From contig NZ_CP042467.1 of assembly GCF_007993755.1 (NCBI RefSeq), forward strand, positions 1,960,001-2,024,000: DNA of 64,000 nucleotides, written 5' to 3'. The DNA is from Microvenator marinus (GTDB lineage Bacteria > Myxococcota_A > Bradymonadia > Bradymonadales > Bradymonadaceae). Below, piece by piece: positions 57,196 to 64,000 of the stretch. The notes below the pieces were generated by a model. The model was not told the DNA's origin. It saw only the letters and a program-made list of their open reading frames with translations, and did no database searches. Every line of letters begins with the position of its first letter. The stretch's first letter is position 1. The translations under genes and the position numbers were made by a program.

Positions 57196-57531
57196 ATGGA
57201 CCTCAAACGACTACTCGACCAGGCTCAGCGCTCCGTTTCTTCCACCTATGATTCGGGCATGGAAGCTTTGCTCGACCGAATGGGACTCGAGCACAAAAAA
57301 TCCAATATGGAGAGTATGCTGCCAGTTCTAGGCGTATTCGGCGCAGGCATCGCAGTGGGCGCCGCACTCGGCCTTCTCTTCGCCCCTAAGCGCGGAGATG
57401 AGTTGAGAAACGATATCCGACACAGAATCGGCGATTTGCGTGACAGGAGTGTCGAACAAATCGACACCATTCGACACAAGAGCGAGACAATGCTCGACGC
57501 GGCGCCGAGAGTTACGCGGGAAGATGCTTGA
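57196..57531 (+). CDS. YtxH-domain small membrane protein
   Basis: The 111-residue product matches YtxH: a hydrophobic helix with VLGVFGAGIAVGAALGLLFAPKRG followed by a coiled-coil tail. These proteins are membrane and stress related. A strong AAAGGAG site precedes the ATG. The end overlaps the convergent kinase gene by 20 nt. Confidence 0.75.
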   Translation: MDLKRLLDQAQRSVSSTYDSGMEALLDRMGLEHKKSNMESMLPVLGVFGAGIAVGAALGLLFAPKRGDELRNDIRHRIGDLRDRSVEQIDTIRHKSETMLDAAPRVTREDA

Positions 57532-58891
57532 CCTCATCTGAGGCTAGCCGCTGCTGAACACTCTTGTTTTGCTCGACAGCCCATTTAGTGGGTACTGCAT
57601 ACATTACGTGTTCCTCGGGCTCTTCGGGCAAATAGATGACTCCCACGGGGTCGCCCGGGCCAAGCGTGGAATACGCCCCGTCTGTCGTAGAAATCGACCC
57701 GTGTCGAAAGCCTTCTCCAACTCGATATCGATAGGTGAGATTTGTTTGCTGGCCGGTATTATCACTCCAAAAAATACCCGTGATTTCGCCTAAAGTGTAG
57801 ATACCCCGCCGATAGACATCAATTTCTATCCGGGCCTTCTTGGTCACTACGTAGGCGAGTGTTCCACAGACAAAGACCGCGAAAAGGCCGGGGATCGCAA
57901 AGACCGCACCACCCGAAAGATAGAGCGCAATCGGGAATGTCGTGACAAGCACCACGCTCGCGAGCGCCATCAAGACGATAAACAGATGGCTCTTCCCGTG
58001 ATAGGCGTCGCGAAGGAAGAACCCAGGAAAAGGCCGAGGAGCAGGCAGGATCTCATGAGGAATCGGAAGCAATCCCGTGACCGACTTGGTCGGAACCATC
58101 AAGAAGCCCTCATCGAGGTCAGATTTCACTTCCTTCGCGCTCTGATAGCGGCGAGCCACCTCAGGCTCGGTTAGACGAAGCAGAATGCGCTCAAAACCCA
58201 CCGTAATCGGCATCCCCGCAGGAATCTTGAAATGGTGAAGGCCCTCAAACAACTCACCGGGTGCCTGCCGTGTAATCAGCTGCACAAGAGTGGCGCCGAG
58301 CGCGAAGAGATCGGTCGCTGGCGTAGATTGCCCAGCGTACTGCTCAGGAGGCATATAGCCAAAAGTTCCAACAATCGTTGAACCCACTCCATCAGCAGTC
58401 ACCGCCTCTCGCACAGCACCAAAATCGATCAAGACAATGCGCCCTTTAGAATTCAACATCAGGTTCGCAGGCTTGAGATCGCGATGGATCACCGGCGGAT
58501 TGAGGTTGTGGAGATAGTCTAAGATCTCCAACGTCTGTAGGGCGATATCTCGAGCACGCGCCTCGTCGAATTCTTCTCCCTCATCCAAAAGGTCCTGAAG
58601 CGACTTGCCGTCGATGAACTCCTGAACCAGAAAGAGCCGTGGAGGGGACTCGTCATCACTCTCGATCGTGAAATCATTTAGATACGAGGGAATCCCCGCA
58701 TGCTTCAAGGACTGAAGCGTTTGGCATTCTCGATGAAAGAGATCAAAGTCCTTCCACCGCTTCATTCGGCTCGGAAGTAGCTCCTTGATGGCCACATGAG
58801 CCTTAGTTGAGATATCTTGACCCAAGTAGGTTCGACCGAGAGCCCCCTCTCCCAGAACCTTGATGATCTCGTATTTTTCGTTATGCAACAT
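57512..58891 (-). CDS. Hanks-type Ser/Thr kinase with C-terminal DUF3592-like domain
   Basis: The 459-residue kinase has a Gly loop (LGEGALGRTYLG), ATP Lys K36, HRDLKPAN (136-143) and DFG (156-158), with GTFGYMPPEQY, so it should be active. Two or three membrane helices (about 300-350) follow, then a beta-rich domain of DUF3592 type (YTLGEITGIFW, YRYRVGEGFRHGS, GDPVGVIYLPEEPEEHVMY). It may sense an envelope signal. Its 3' end overlaps the convergent YtxH gene. Confidence 0.9.
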   Translation of the reverse strand: MLHNEKYEIIKVLGEGALGRTYLGQDISTKAHVAIKELLPSRMKRWKDFDLFHRECQTLQSLKHAGIPSYLNDFTIESDDESPPRLFLVQEFIDGKSLQDLLDEGEEFDEARARDIALQTLEILDYLHNLNPPVIHRDLKPANLMLNSKGRIVLIDFGAVREAVTADGVGSTIVGTFGYMPPEQYAGQSTPATDLFALGATLVQLITRQAPGELFEGLHHFKIPAGMPITVGFERILLRLTEPEVARRYQSAKEVKSDLDEGFLMVPTKSVTGLLPIPHEILPAPRPFPGFFLRDAYHGKSHLFIVLMALASVVLVTTFPIALYLSGGAVFAIPGLFAVFVCGTLAYVVTKKARIEIDVYRRGIYTLGEITGIFWSDNTGQQTNLTYRYRVGEGFRHGSISTTDGAYSTLGPGDPVGVIYLPEEPEEHVMYAVPTKWAVEQNKSVQQRLASDEVKHLPA

Positions 58892-58924
58892 ACTTTCACC
58901 CAGTATGCCGGAGAGTTATCACAG

Positions 58925-59191
58925 ATGTCTTGGTCAATCTACATGGACCGCCGTCGAACCAGCTACCAAGCCGTAGTCACCGAGTTGGAGAGCCTTGCTC
59001 GAAGCGTACCAGACTTAACGCTCACACTCGTACCCTTGGAAGCCGTCGAAGAGAGCTCCGACGCTGGGAAATTTCGAGATTTTGTGGAGATTGGGCAGGT
59101 CAAACACCCCTCCGATGAGGTCCTCAACTGGGTCGCGGAAGAGCTCGTCGATCAATTAGGGTGGGCTGTCGATATCAGACCCCTAGACTAG
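58925..59191 (+). CDS. Small hypothetical protein
   Basis: The 88-residue product (start MSWSIYMDRRR) has no recognised domain; its sequence is charged with an aromatic start and an acidic helical middle. A GGAGAG stretch lies about 9 nt upstream. Other starts upstream would overlap the divergent kinase start. It overlaps the mtnP end by 4 nt. Confidence is limited. Confidence 0.55.
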   Translation: MSWSIYMDRRRTSYQAVVTELESLARSVPDLTLTLVPLEAVEESSDAGKFRDFVEIGQVKHPSDEVLNWVAEELVDQLGWAVDIRPLD

Positions 59192-60054
59192 CCGATGTAC
59201 TTGCCCAAGATGATGTCGAGGTTTTGTCGAGTCCACTCGGGAATAGCCTCAGGCTTGGTCATGATGGCGTATTGAAGCGCTTGAGAGGCGTCGCACTCGG
59301 CTTCTTTACCGAGTGGAATTGCGGGGATCACTCGCTTCAGGACTCGGCGCACGTTTGAAACATTCTGCCGAATAATCTCCATCACCTTCGACACGTCCAC
59401 ATGGTCGTCTTCGTGCCATACGTCGTAGTCGGTAGGAAGCGCGATGGTCGCGTAACACATCTCAGCTTCACGAGCTAAGCGGGCCTCCGGCATCGCCGTC
59501 ATCCCGATTAGAGACGCTCCCCAGGCTCTATGAAGCTCGCTCTCCGCGATGGTGCTGAAGGCCGGCCCTTCCATACACACGTAGGTGCCGCCATCGTGAA
59601 CCGTGATTCCCTCTGCCTTGACGCATTCGAGCAACACATCGCGCAGCATAGGGTGGAATGGGCGGCTCAAACCTACATGGACCGCGATTTCGTCGAACAT
59701 CGAATTGGGTCGTTTGACCGTTTTGTCGATGATCTGGTCTGGAATAGCAAAATGCCCCGGAACAATCTCCTCTTTCAGAGATCCTACGGCACTCACGGTA
59801 ACCAACCAAAAGACTCCAATGCTCTTGAGCGCCCAGATATTAGCCCGATAGGGAACATGTGTCGGACTGTGCTGGTGGTGTTGCCCGTGGCGCGGAAGAA
59901 ACGCCACACGTCGTCCATCGATCTCGCCGATCACGATCGGAGCGCTGGGTTTTCCAAACGGTGTATCAATATCGAGCGTTTCAACGATATTGAGGCCCTC
60001 AATTTCATAGAGGCCGCTTCCACCGATAATTCCAATAGGGACGTTTTGTGACAT
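59188..60054 (-). CDS. mtnP: S-methyl-5'-thioadenosine phosphorylase MtnP
   Basis: The 288-residue protein phosphorolyses methylthioadenosine from polyamine and SAM metabolism. It has IGIIGGSGLYE at the start, LPRHGQHHQHSPTHVPYRANI, GGTYVCMEGPAFST, GMTAMPEARLAREAEMCYA and DYDVWHED, all family marks. The start is the ATG at 60054 with GGAG 8 nt upstream; that GGAG is the 3' arm of a short hairpin. Confidence 0.95.
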   Translation of the reverse strand: MSQNVPIGIIGGSGLYEIEGLNIVETLDIDTPFGKPSAPIVIGEIDGRRVAFLPRHGQHHQHSPTHVPYRANIWALKSIGVFWLVTVSAVGSLKEEIVPGHFAIPDQIIDKTVKRPNSMFDEIAVHVGLSRPFHPMLRDVLLECVKAEGITVHDGGTYVCMEGPAFSTIAESELHRAWGASLIGMTAMPEARLAREAEMCYATIALPTDYDVWHEDDHVDVSKVMEIIRQNVSNVRRVLKRVIPAIPLGKEAECDASQALQYAIMTKPEAIPEWTRQNLDIILGKYIG

Positions 60055-60060
60055 GGTCTT

Positions 60061-60082
60061 GACTCCGAAAGAAGGTGGAGTC
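60061..60082 (-). promoter_or_regulatory. Short hairpin enclosing the mtnP ribosome-binding site
   Basis: On the minus strand GACTCC (60082-60077) can pair with GGAGTC (60066-60061), whose GGAG is the Shine-Dalgarno sequence of mtnP. The 6-bp stem with a 10-nt loop could sequester it. Confidence 0.4.
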
Positions 60083-60100
60083 TTATTACCGTGAAGACAG

Positions 60101-60148
60101 CTTTTGGGCCAAGCCCCAAAAGAAAAACCCACGTTTTTCAACGTGGGT
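60101..60148 (-). terminator. Intrinsic terminator of the lipoprotein gene
   Basis: On the minus strand ACCCACGTT (60148-60140) and AACGTGGGT (60135-60127) form a perfect 9-bp stem with a 4-nt loop. TTTTTCTTTT follows. A second 8-bp hairpin (CTTTTGGG/CCCAAAAG) overlaps the T-tract. It lies just after the stop at 60172. Confidence 0.8.
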
Positions 60149-60171
60149 CTCAAAGACTCAAAGCGGCGGCT

Positions 60172-60882
60172 CTAGTTGGACTCAAGACACCGTGGGGTCG
60201 AAGCGATCGAGCAGTTCAGACACACATCAAATGGTACGTTGATGAGATTCGACTCGATCTCAGTACCGCTGGTGGTACGACCGGAAACTTGGATTTCAAC
60301 CGAACCCGGTACGACCGCGCTTGGGTTTGAACCTGTCACTTGAGAGACGACTTGCTCCCATGTCCGAATATCCGCAGGCGAAATAATCGGCACGTAAGCT
60401 GCAGACTCGCCTCCGCCGCTGTCAACCGTCACGATGAAGTCGAACGACTTATCCAACGCATTGAATCCAGGCTGATTGCTCCCACTTGGGAAAGAAAAAC
60501 TAACCTGCTCAACTTGGATTAAGTTTTGGTCGACGCGAAGGTTTTGGTTCTCGCCAATGGGAGAGTAGACGTCGCTGGGCTGCAAACGGTTTTGAAGCAC
60601 CACGCTCATATCGAACGAGTTCGGAATCGAGCCGATTCCGTAACGAGCCACGGACTGCCCTTGCGTCTTGATCTCTTCGAGATTGATCGAAAGTCTCGAC
60701 CACGCTCGTGACCGATCGGTGGAGATTGTGCAGCTCGCGCTCACAGTTCCTGCCTCTTCGTCTTCTGACACGGCGCCGTCAAATGTCACGGGTCCTGTCA
60801 AGAGTAGCGATGCGTCAGCATCAACACAGGCGGATGAGGTTAGCCCGACAAGCGCGGCTCCCAATATTAGGATTCGTTTCAT
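60172..60882 (-). CDS. Hypothetical lipoprotein
   Basis: The 236-residue product has a signal peptide with lipobox (LTSSAC) and then beta-rich sequence with alternating polar residues (for example IQVEQVSFSFPSG, DKSFDFIVTVDSG). The C-terminal Cys pair (CLNCSI, RCLES) may form a disulphide. An AGGAG site precedes the ATG at 60882. It lies 69 nt downstream of pilQ on the same strand, so it may be in the pil transcript. Function unknown. Confidence 0.8.
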   Translation of the reverse strand: MKRILILGAALVGLTSSACVDADASLLLTGPVTFDGAVSEDEEAGTVSASCTISTDRSRAWSRLSINLEEIKTQGQSVARYGIGSIPNSFDMSVVLQNRLQPSDVYSPIGENQNLRVDQNLIQVEQVSFSFPSGSNQPGFNALDKSFDFIVTVDSGGGESAAYVPIISPADIRTWEQVVSQVTGSNPSAVVPGSVEIQVSGRTTSGTEIESNLINVPFDVCLNCSIASTPRCLESN

Positions 60883-60951
60883 CTGAAACTCCTGCACGTT
60901 TCTAATTTCTTCTCTAATCATTATAGCGCCTTCGATTTTTCTTTCCACGTT

Positions 60952-63900
60952 TTACCTCGAAGCCGACGAACCACCGATGGACTCTGCTCGATTGACGATT
61001 TTCGGTGTGATGAAAATCAAGAGTTCAGTCCGCCTCTCGCTCTCCGATGTGGTTCTAAAGAAGAAGCCAAGGATCGGAATCTTGTGGAAGAATGGCACTG
61101 CAGAGACGCTCGTTCCTGCGTTTCGTGTGTAGATACCACCGATCACAGTGGTATCTCCGTCCTTGATCAGGAGTTCGGTCTCAGCCTGCTTACGAATGAT
61201 GGTTGGGTCTCCCCGTGCACCAGTGTTCTGGAAGTCGGGCTCGTTCTTAGATGCCGAGATCTGAAGCTGGATGTTGCCGTCAGGAGTTACCTGTGGCGTC
61301 ACCGTCAACTCAAGAGTCGCGTCCACGAACACAGTCTGAACACCTGCCGCACTCACCACGCTGATCGGGATACTCGTACCCTGAGAAATCGTGGCTGGCT
61401 TGTTGTTCAGTGTGAGGATCTTAGGCGAGCTCACGATTTTGGCGTGACCAGCGGATTCGAAGGCACTCAAACGCAGGTTCAAGTTAACCGCACCACCCAC
61501 ACTACCCATGGTCAAGCCCAACGAACCACCGGAACCTGTACCCACTGGAGCAGGCAGGTTGACGGCAAAGTTCGGATTCGACGACGTTCCTGCAGTTGGA
61601 GCCTGGGCGTCCGTTGCACCACCAGCAATTCCAAGCACGCTCGGGAAGAGCAGACCGGTTGGGTTACCGTTCGCCTGTGAGAAGCTTACATCACCACCCC
61701 ATTGGATACCCATCTGATGGGCGAAGGTGTCGTTCGTCTCAACAATTCGAGCTTCGATAAGGACCTGTGGGACTTGAGAGTCGAGACTCTCAACCAGTTG
61801 TCGAACAGCCGCAAGATTGTCCGGAATGTCCTTGATCACCAGGGTATTGGTTCGCTGGTCGATGGTCACCGTGCCTCGTGGGCTCAAGAGACCTGAAACC
61901 TGTGACTCCATTTCCGAAGCCTTGGCGTAGTTGACTGGCATCAAGAACACTTCGAGTGGTCGTGTCTGCTCAGCTGCAGCGCGCTGCTCAGCACGAGCAG
62001 TTTGCTCTTTGACAAGCGTGTCCTGAGGTGCAACGCGGATAACGTTTCCACGCTTCTCGAAGCCGAGTGAACGGGCCTGAAGCACAGTGAGGAACACCTC
62101 GTCGAGTGGAACACTGCGCAACCTCACTGTGACAGTACCCGAGACGCCCTGCCCCGACACAATGTTCACTCCACCTTCCTTTGCCAGAAGGCGAAGAACG
62201 TTTTGGATGTCTGCCTCGCGCAAATCGATGGTGATCCGCTTGCGGCTCATGCCAGGAACGGTGCTCACCTGAGTTGGGTCAGTGACAACGGATGGGTAAC
62301 GCGGAGGTGCCGACGTGAACGCCGGGTCTGCTGGACGCGACTGTTCAGTCACACCCCAATCAACCCGTGTGTTCTCGGTCTTTGCGAATTCCCAAACGAG
62401 CGTGTTGCCATCTTGACGGACCACATCTGTGGCGTTCTCGCCAAGTTCCGCCTCTAGCCTTACGCGACCCTGCTGGTCCCGGAAGCTCGATACAAATCGC
62501 ACTGCTCCCGATTCTCCTTTGTTGGCCACCGTGCGCTCAAGCGCTGGAGGAAGCTCAACATTGTTAAGAATCATGACAGCGCGACTCTCTTCCCAAGGAA
62601 GAGTCTCGAAGCTGCCCGGCTTCTCCATCTCGACGACGATTCGCGACTTCTGGCCTTCGTTCTCAAGTCGAATACCACGGACGTTATTTTCAACGTCGAC
62701 GGGCACCGCTTGAGCCACGATTCCGCGATTCTCATTAGAATTGGATTTGGCTTCGGCAAGTTCACCACGAAGTTTCGCGATTTCCGCATCTTTCGATGCA
62801 ATTGCCTGCTGAGCCCGTTCAAGGTCTGACTTAGCTCGGAGCATCGAAGCTTTGGAAGCCTCCATGTCCGCTTCGCGCTGAGCGAGTTCAGCTCTCACGC
62901 GCTGCTGCTCTTTCTCAAGTGACTTGAGTTCTGCAGCCACGTTTTGACCGGACTTCGACGAAGAAGCCAGAAGCTCCACTTGCTCACGCAGGCGGGTCTC
63001 ACGCTCTTTGGCAGCTTGAAGTTCGCGCTGGGCCTTCTGATGCTCGGACTCCGCCTTCACAGCCTTAGAGTTGGCCTTGTTGAGCTCACTCTCAAGCTTC
63101 GCAGATGCCATTGCGGCCTGCTTCAACTCAGCATCTGTACGTGCGCTAAGTGACTTGGTCGCAGCCAAGGCCTCATCACGTTCCTTTGCAAGTTGAACAA
63201 CCCGACGACGCTCGGCATCGCGCTCGCCTTCAAGCTTCGCAACTTGTCTCTCCAAACTCGAGACAATCGCTTCACGCTCTTGTACCTCTCGTTTGGTCGC
63301 TTCAAGTTCACGAGTTTTGGAAGCGATGGCATTGTTCAGCGCTTCACGCTGAGCACCTTGCGAACCTTCAACCTCTGCACGCAGAGCTCGAAGTTCTGAC
63401 TCGGCTTTGGTCAGACGCTCACGCGTCTGTCCGAGTTCACGGTTTGCGGCCGTCACTTCGTTTTGGCTGCGTGCAACTTCGGCCTGGTATCGGCGCTCAA
63501 GCTCTTCAACCTTTTGCGTGTCGACCTTAGCCATGGCTCCTGCGGCATGACGTTTGGCGCCATCCACAAAGACCACAACGTCGTTACCATCGGTACGCAC
63601 GTCGTAATGAGCAGCTTCGTCGAAGCCGATAATCACGCGTGTCACCGATTGGATGTTGTCCTTGAATTCAAGGAGGGCGACCTGTGAAATCACTCCGTTA
63701 TTCACGCGCTCAGATTGGGCATCGCCCTTGAGTTCGCTATTCGAAATGTCGATGAACAAACGAGCGGGGTCGTTGAGTCGAAAGACCGAAAAGGTCGGGG
63801 TCGCCGATCCGTTGATACGGATCAGTGTTCCATCCTTTTGCTCCTCAACTTTCAACGCACTCACGCCGTTGATTCGGGATTCTACTTTGGAGCCCTGAGA

Positions 63901-63975
63901 CTGCGCCATCGCCGGGCTCAACGGAGCACCGAGACCTATACACAGTGCCAGTGTGGCTAACTTCCATCTATTCAT
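60952..63975 (-). CDS. pilQ: Type IV pilus secretin PilQ with coiled-coil insertion
   Basis: The 1007-residue protein has a signal peptide, a first AMIN domain (about 33-138), a long coiled-coil (about 150-415, heptad-like Glu/Lys/Ala/Arg), a second AMIN-like domain (about 430-535), an STN domain (about 575-650), a secretin N domain and the secretin channel (about 760-995, HAKIVSSPKILTLNNKPATISQG, VPFFHKIPILGFFFRT). It forms the pilus pore in the outer membrane. The coiled coil between AMIN domains is unusual. The upstream genes lie beyond the right edge. Confidence 0.9.
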   Translation of the reverse strand: MNRWKLATLALCIGLGAPLSPAMAQSQGSKVESRINGVSALKVEEQKDGTLIRINGSATPTFSVFRLNDPARLFIDISNSELKGDAQSERVNNGVISQVALLEFKDNIQSVTRVIIGFDEAAHYDVRTDGNDVVVFVDGAKRHAAGAMAKVDTQKVEELERRYQAEVARSQNEVTAANRELGQTRERLTKAESELRALRAEVEGSQGAQREALNNAIASKTRELEATKREVQEREAIVSSLERQVAKLEGERDAERRRVVQLAKERDEALAATKSLSARTDAELKQAAMASAKLESELNKANSKAVKAESEHQKAQRELQAAKERETRLREQVELLASSSKSGQNVAAELKSLEKEQQRVRAELAQREADMEASKASMLRAKSDLERAQQAIASKDAEIAKLRGELAEAKSNSNENRGIVAQAVPVDVENNVRGIRLENEGQKSRIVVEMEKPGSFETLPWEESRAVMILNNVELPPALERTVANKGESGAVRFVSSFRDQQGRVRLEAELGENATDVVRQDGNTLVWEFAKTENTRVDWGVTEQSRPADPAFTSAPPRYPSVVTDPTQVSTVPGMSRKRITIDLREADIQNVLRLLAKEGGVNIVSGQGVSGTVTVRLRSVPLDEVFLTVLQARSLGFEKRGNVIRVAPQDTLVKEQTARAEQRAAAEQTRPLEVFLMPVNYAKASEMESQVSGLLSPRGTVTIDQRTNTLVIKDIPDNLAAVRQLVESLDSQVPQVLIEARIVETNDTFAHQMGIQWGGDVSFSQANGNPTGLLFPSVLGIAGGATDAQAPTAGTSSNPNFAVNLPAPVGTGSGGSLGLTMGSVGGAVNLNLRLSAFESAGHAKIVSSPKILTLNNKPATISQGTSIPISVVSAAGVQTVFVDATLELTVTPQVTPDGNIQLQISASKNEPDFQNTGARGDPTIIRKQAETELLIKDGDTTVIGGIYTRNAGTSVSAVPFFHKIPILGFFFRTTSESERRTELLIFITPKIVNRAESIGGSSASR

Positions 63976-64000
63976 GTGACTCCTCAGTTCCTATACGACT

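Overview
The window looks like chromosome from a predatory or social deltaproteobacterium-type organism, most likely Myxococcota and plausibly the Bradymonadia. GC is moderate to high. The supporting signs are Hanks-type kinases with PEGA or DUF3592-like tails, a DUF4388 protein, many Cys-rich or Asn-linker lipoproteins, MopE-like metal-binding and TSP3 repeats, a PilM-like GspL, and a PilQ with long insertions. The lineage is inferred from protein style only. No rRNA, tRNA, CRISPR array, IS element or prophage was seen. Genes are tightly packed, with many 1-8 nt start/stop overlaps and several tail-to-tail overlaps.

Layout. 1-13.5 kb holds most of histidine biosynthesis in scattered pieces: hisD (behind a Clp-type ATPase), a HisA-HisI-HisE fusion, a hisB-hisH-hisF operon, and a HisC-HAD phosphatase fusion. 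They are interleaved with an SDR, a degenerate phosphatase, a DUF4336 protein, a CDF transporter and a lipoprotein. The HAD domain may supply the histinol-phosphate phosphatase that monofunctional HisB lacks; hisG is not in the window. 13.5-25.5 kb carries a sigma-54 activator, a DUF924 protein, Cys-rich and vWA lipoproteins, a class II photolyase, a four-repeat helical protein, a rubredoxin-like protein, RarA, a beta-barrel candidate and a tandem universal stress protein.

25.6-32.6 kb holds the most unusual gene, a pseudokinase-like domain fused to a Dna2-like Fe-S nuclease and SF1 helicase. It is followed by a PQQ-propeller lipoprotein, a CPBP protease with a large insert and a P-domain protein. 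32.7-40.4 kb has an acyl-CoA synthetase, small lipoproteins, a PEGA kinase with a TPR partner, an RlmD-like protein that keeps its Fe-S cysteines but has lost its catalytic residues, and a receiver-DUF4388 protein.

40.5-54.4 kb is an uninterrupted type II secretion operon, gspC through gspN (12 genes). A sigma-54-like promoter and upstream inverted repeats precede it. 54.4-64 kb has EpmA, a run of small YqjE/YqjD/YtxH-like membrane proteins, a second kinase, MTA phosphorylase, a lipoprotein and PilQ. The T2SS and type IV pilus secretin, the many exported Cys-rich proteins and the kinases together suggest an envelope-heavy, contact-dependent lifestyle.
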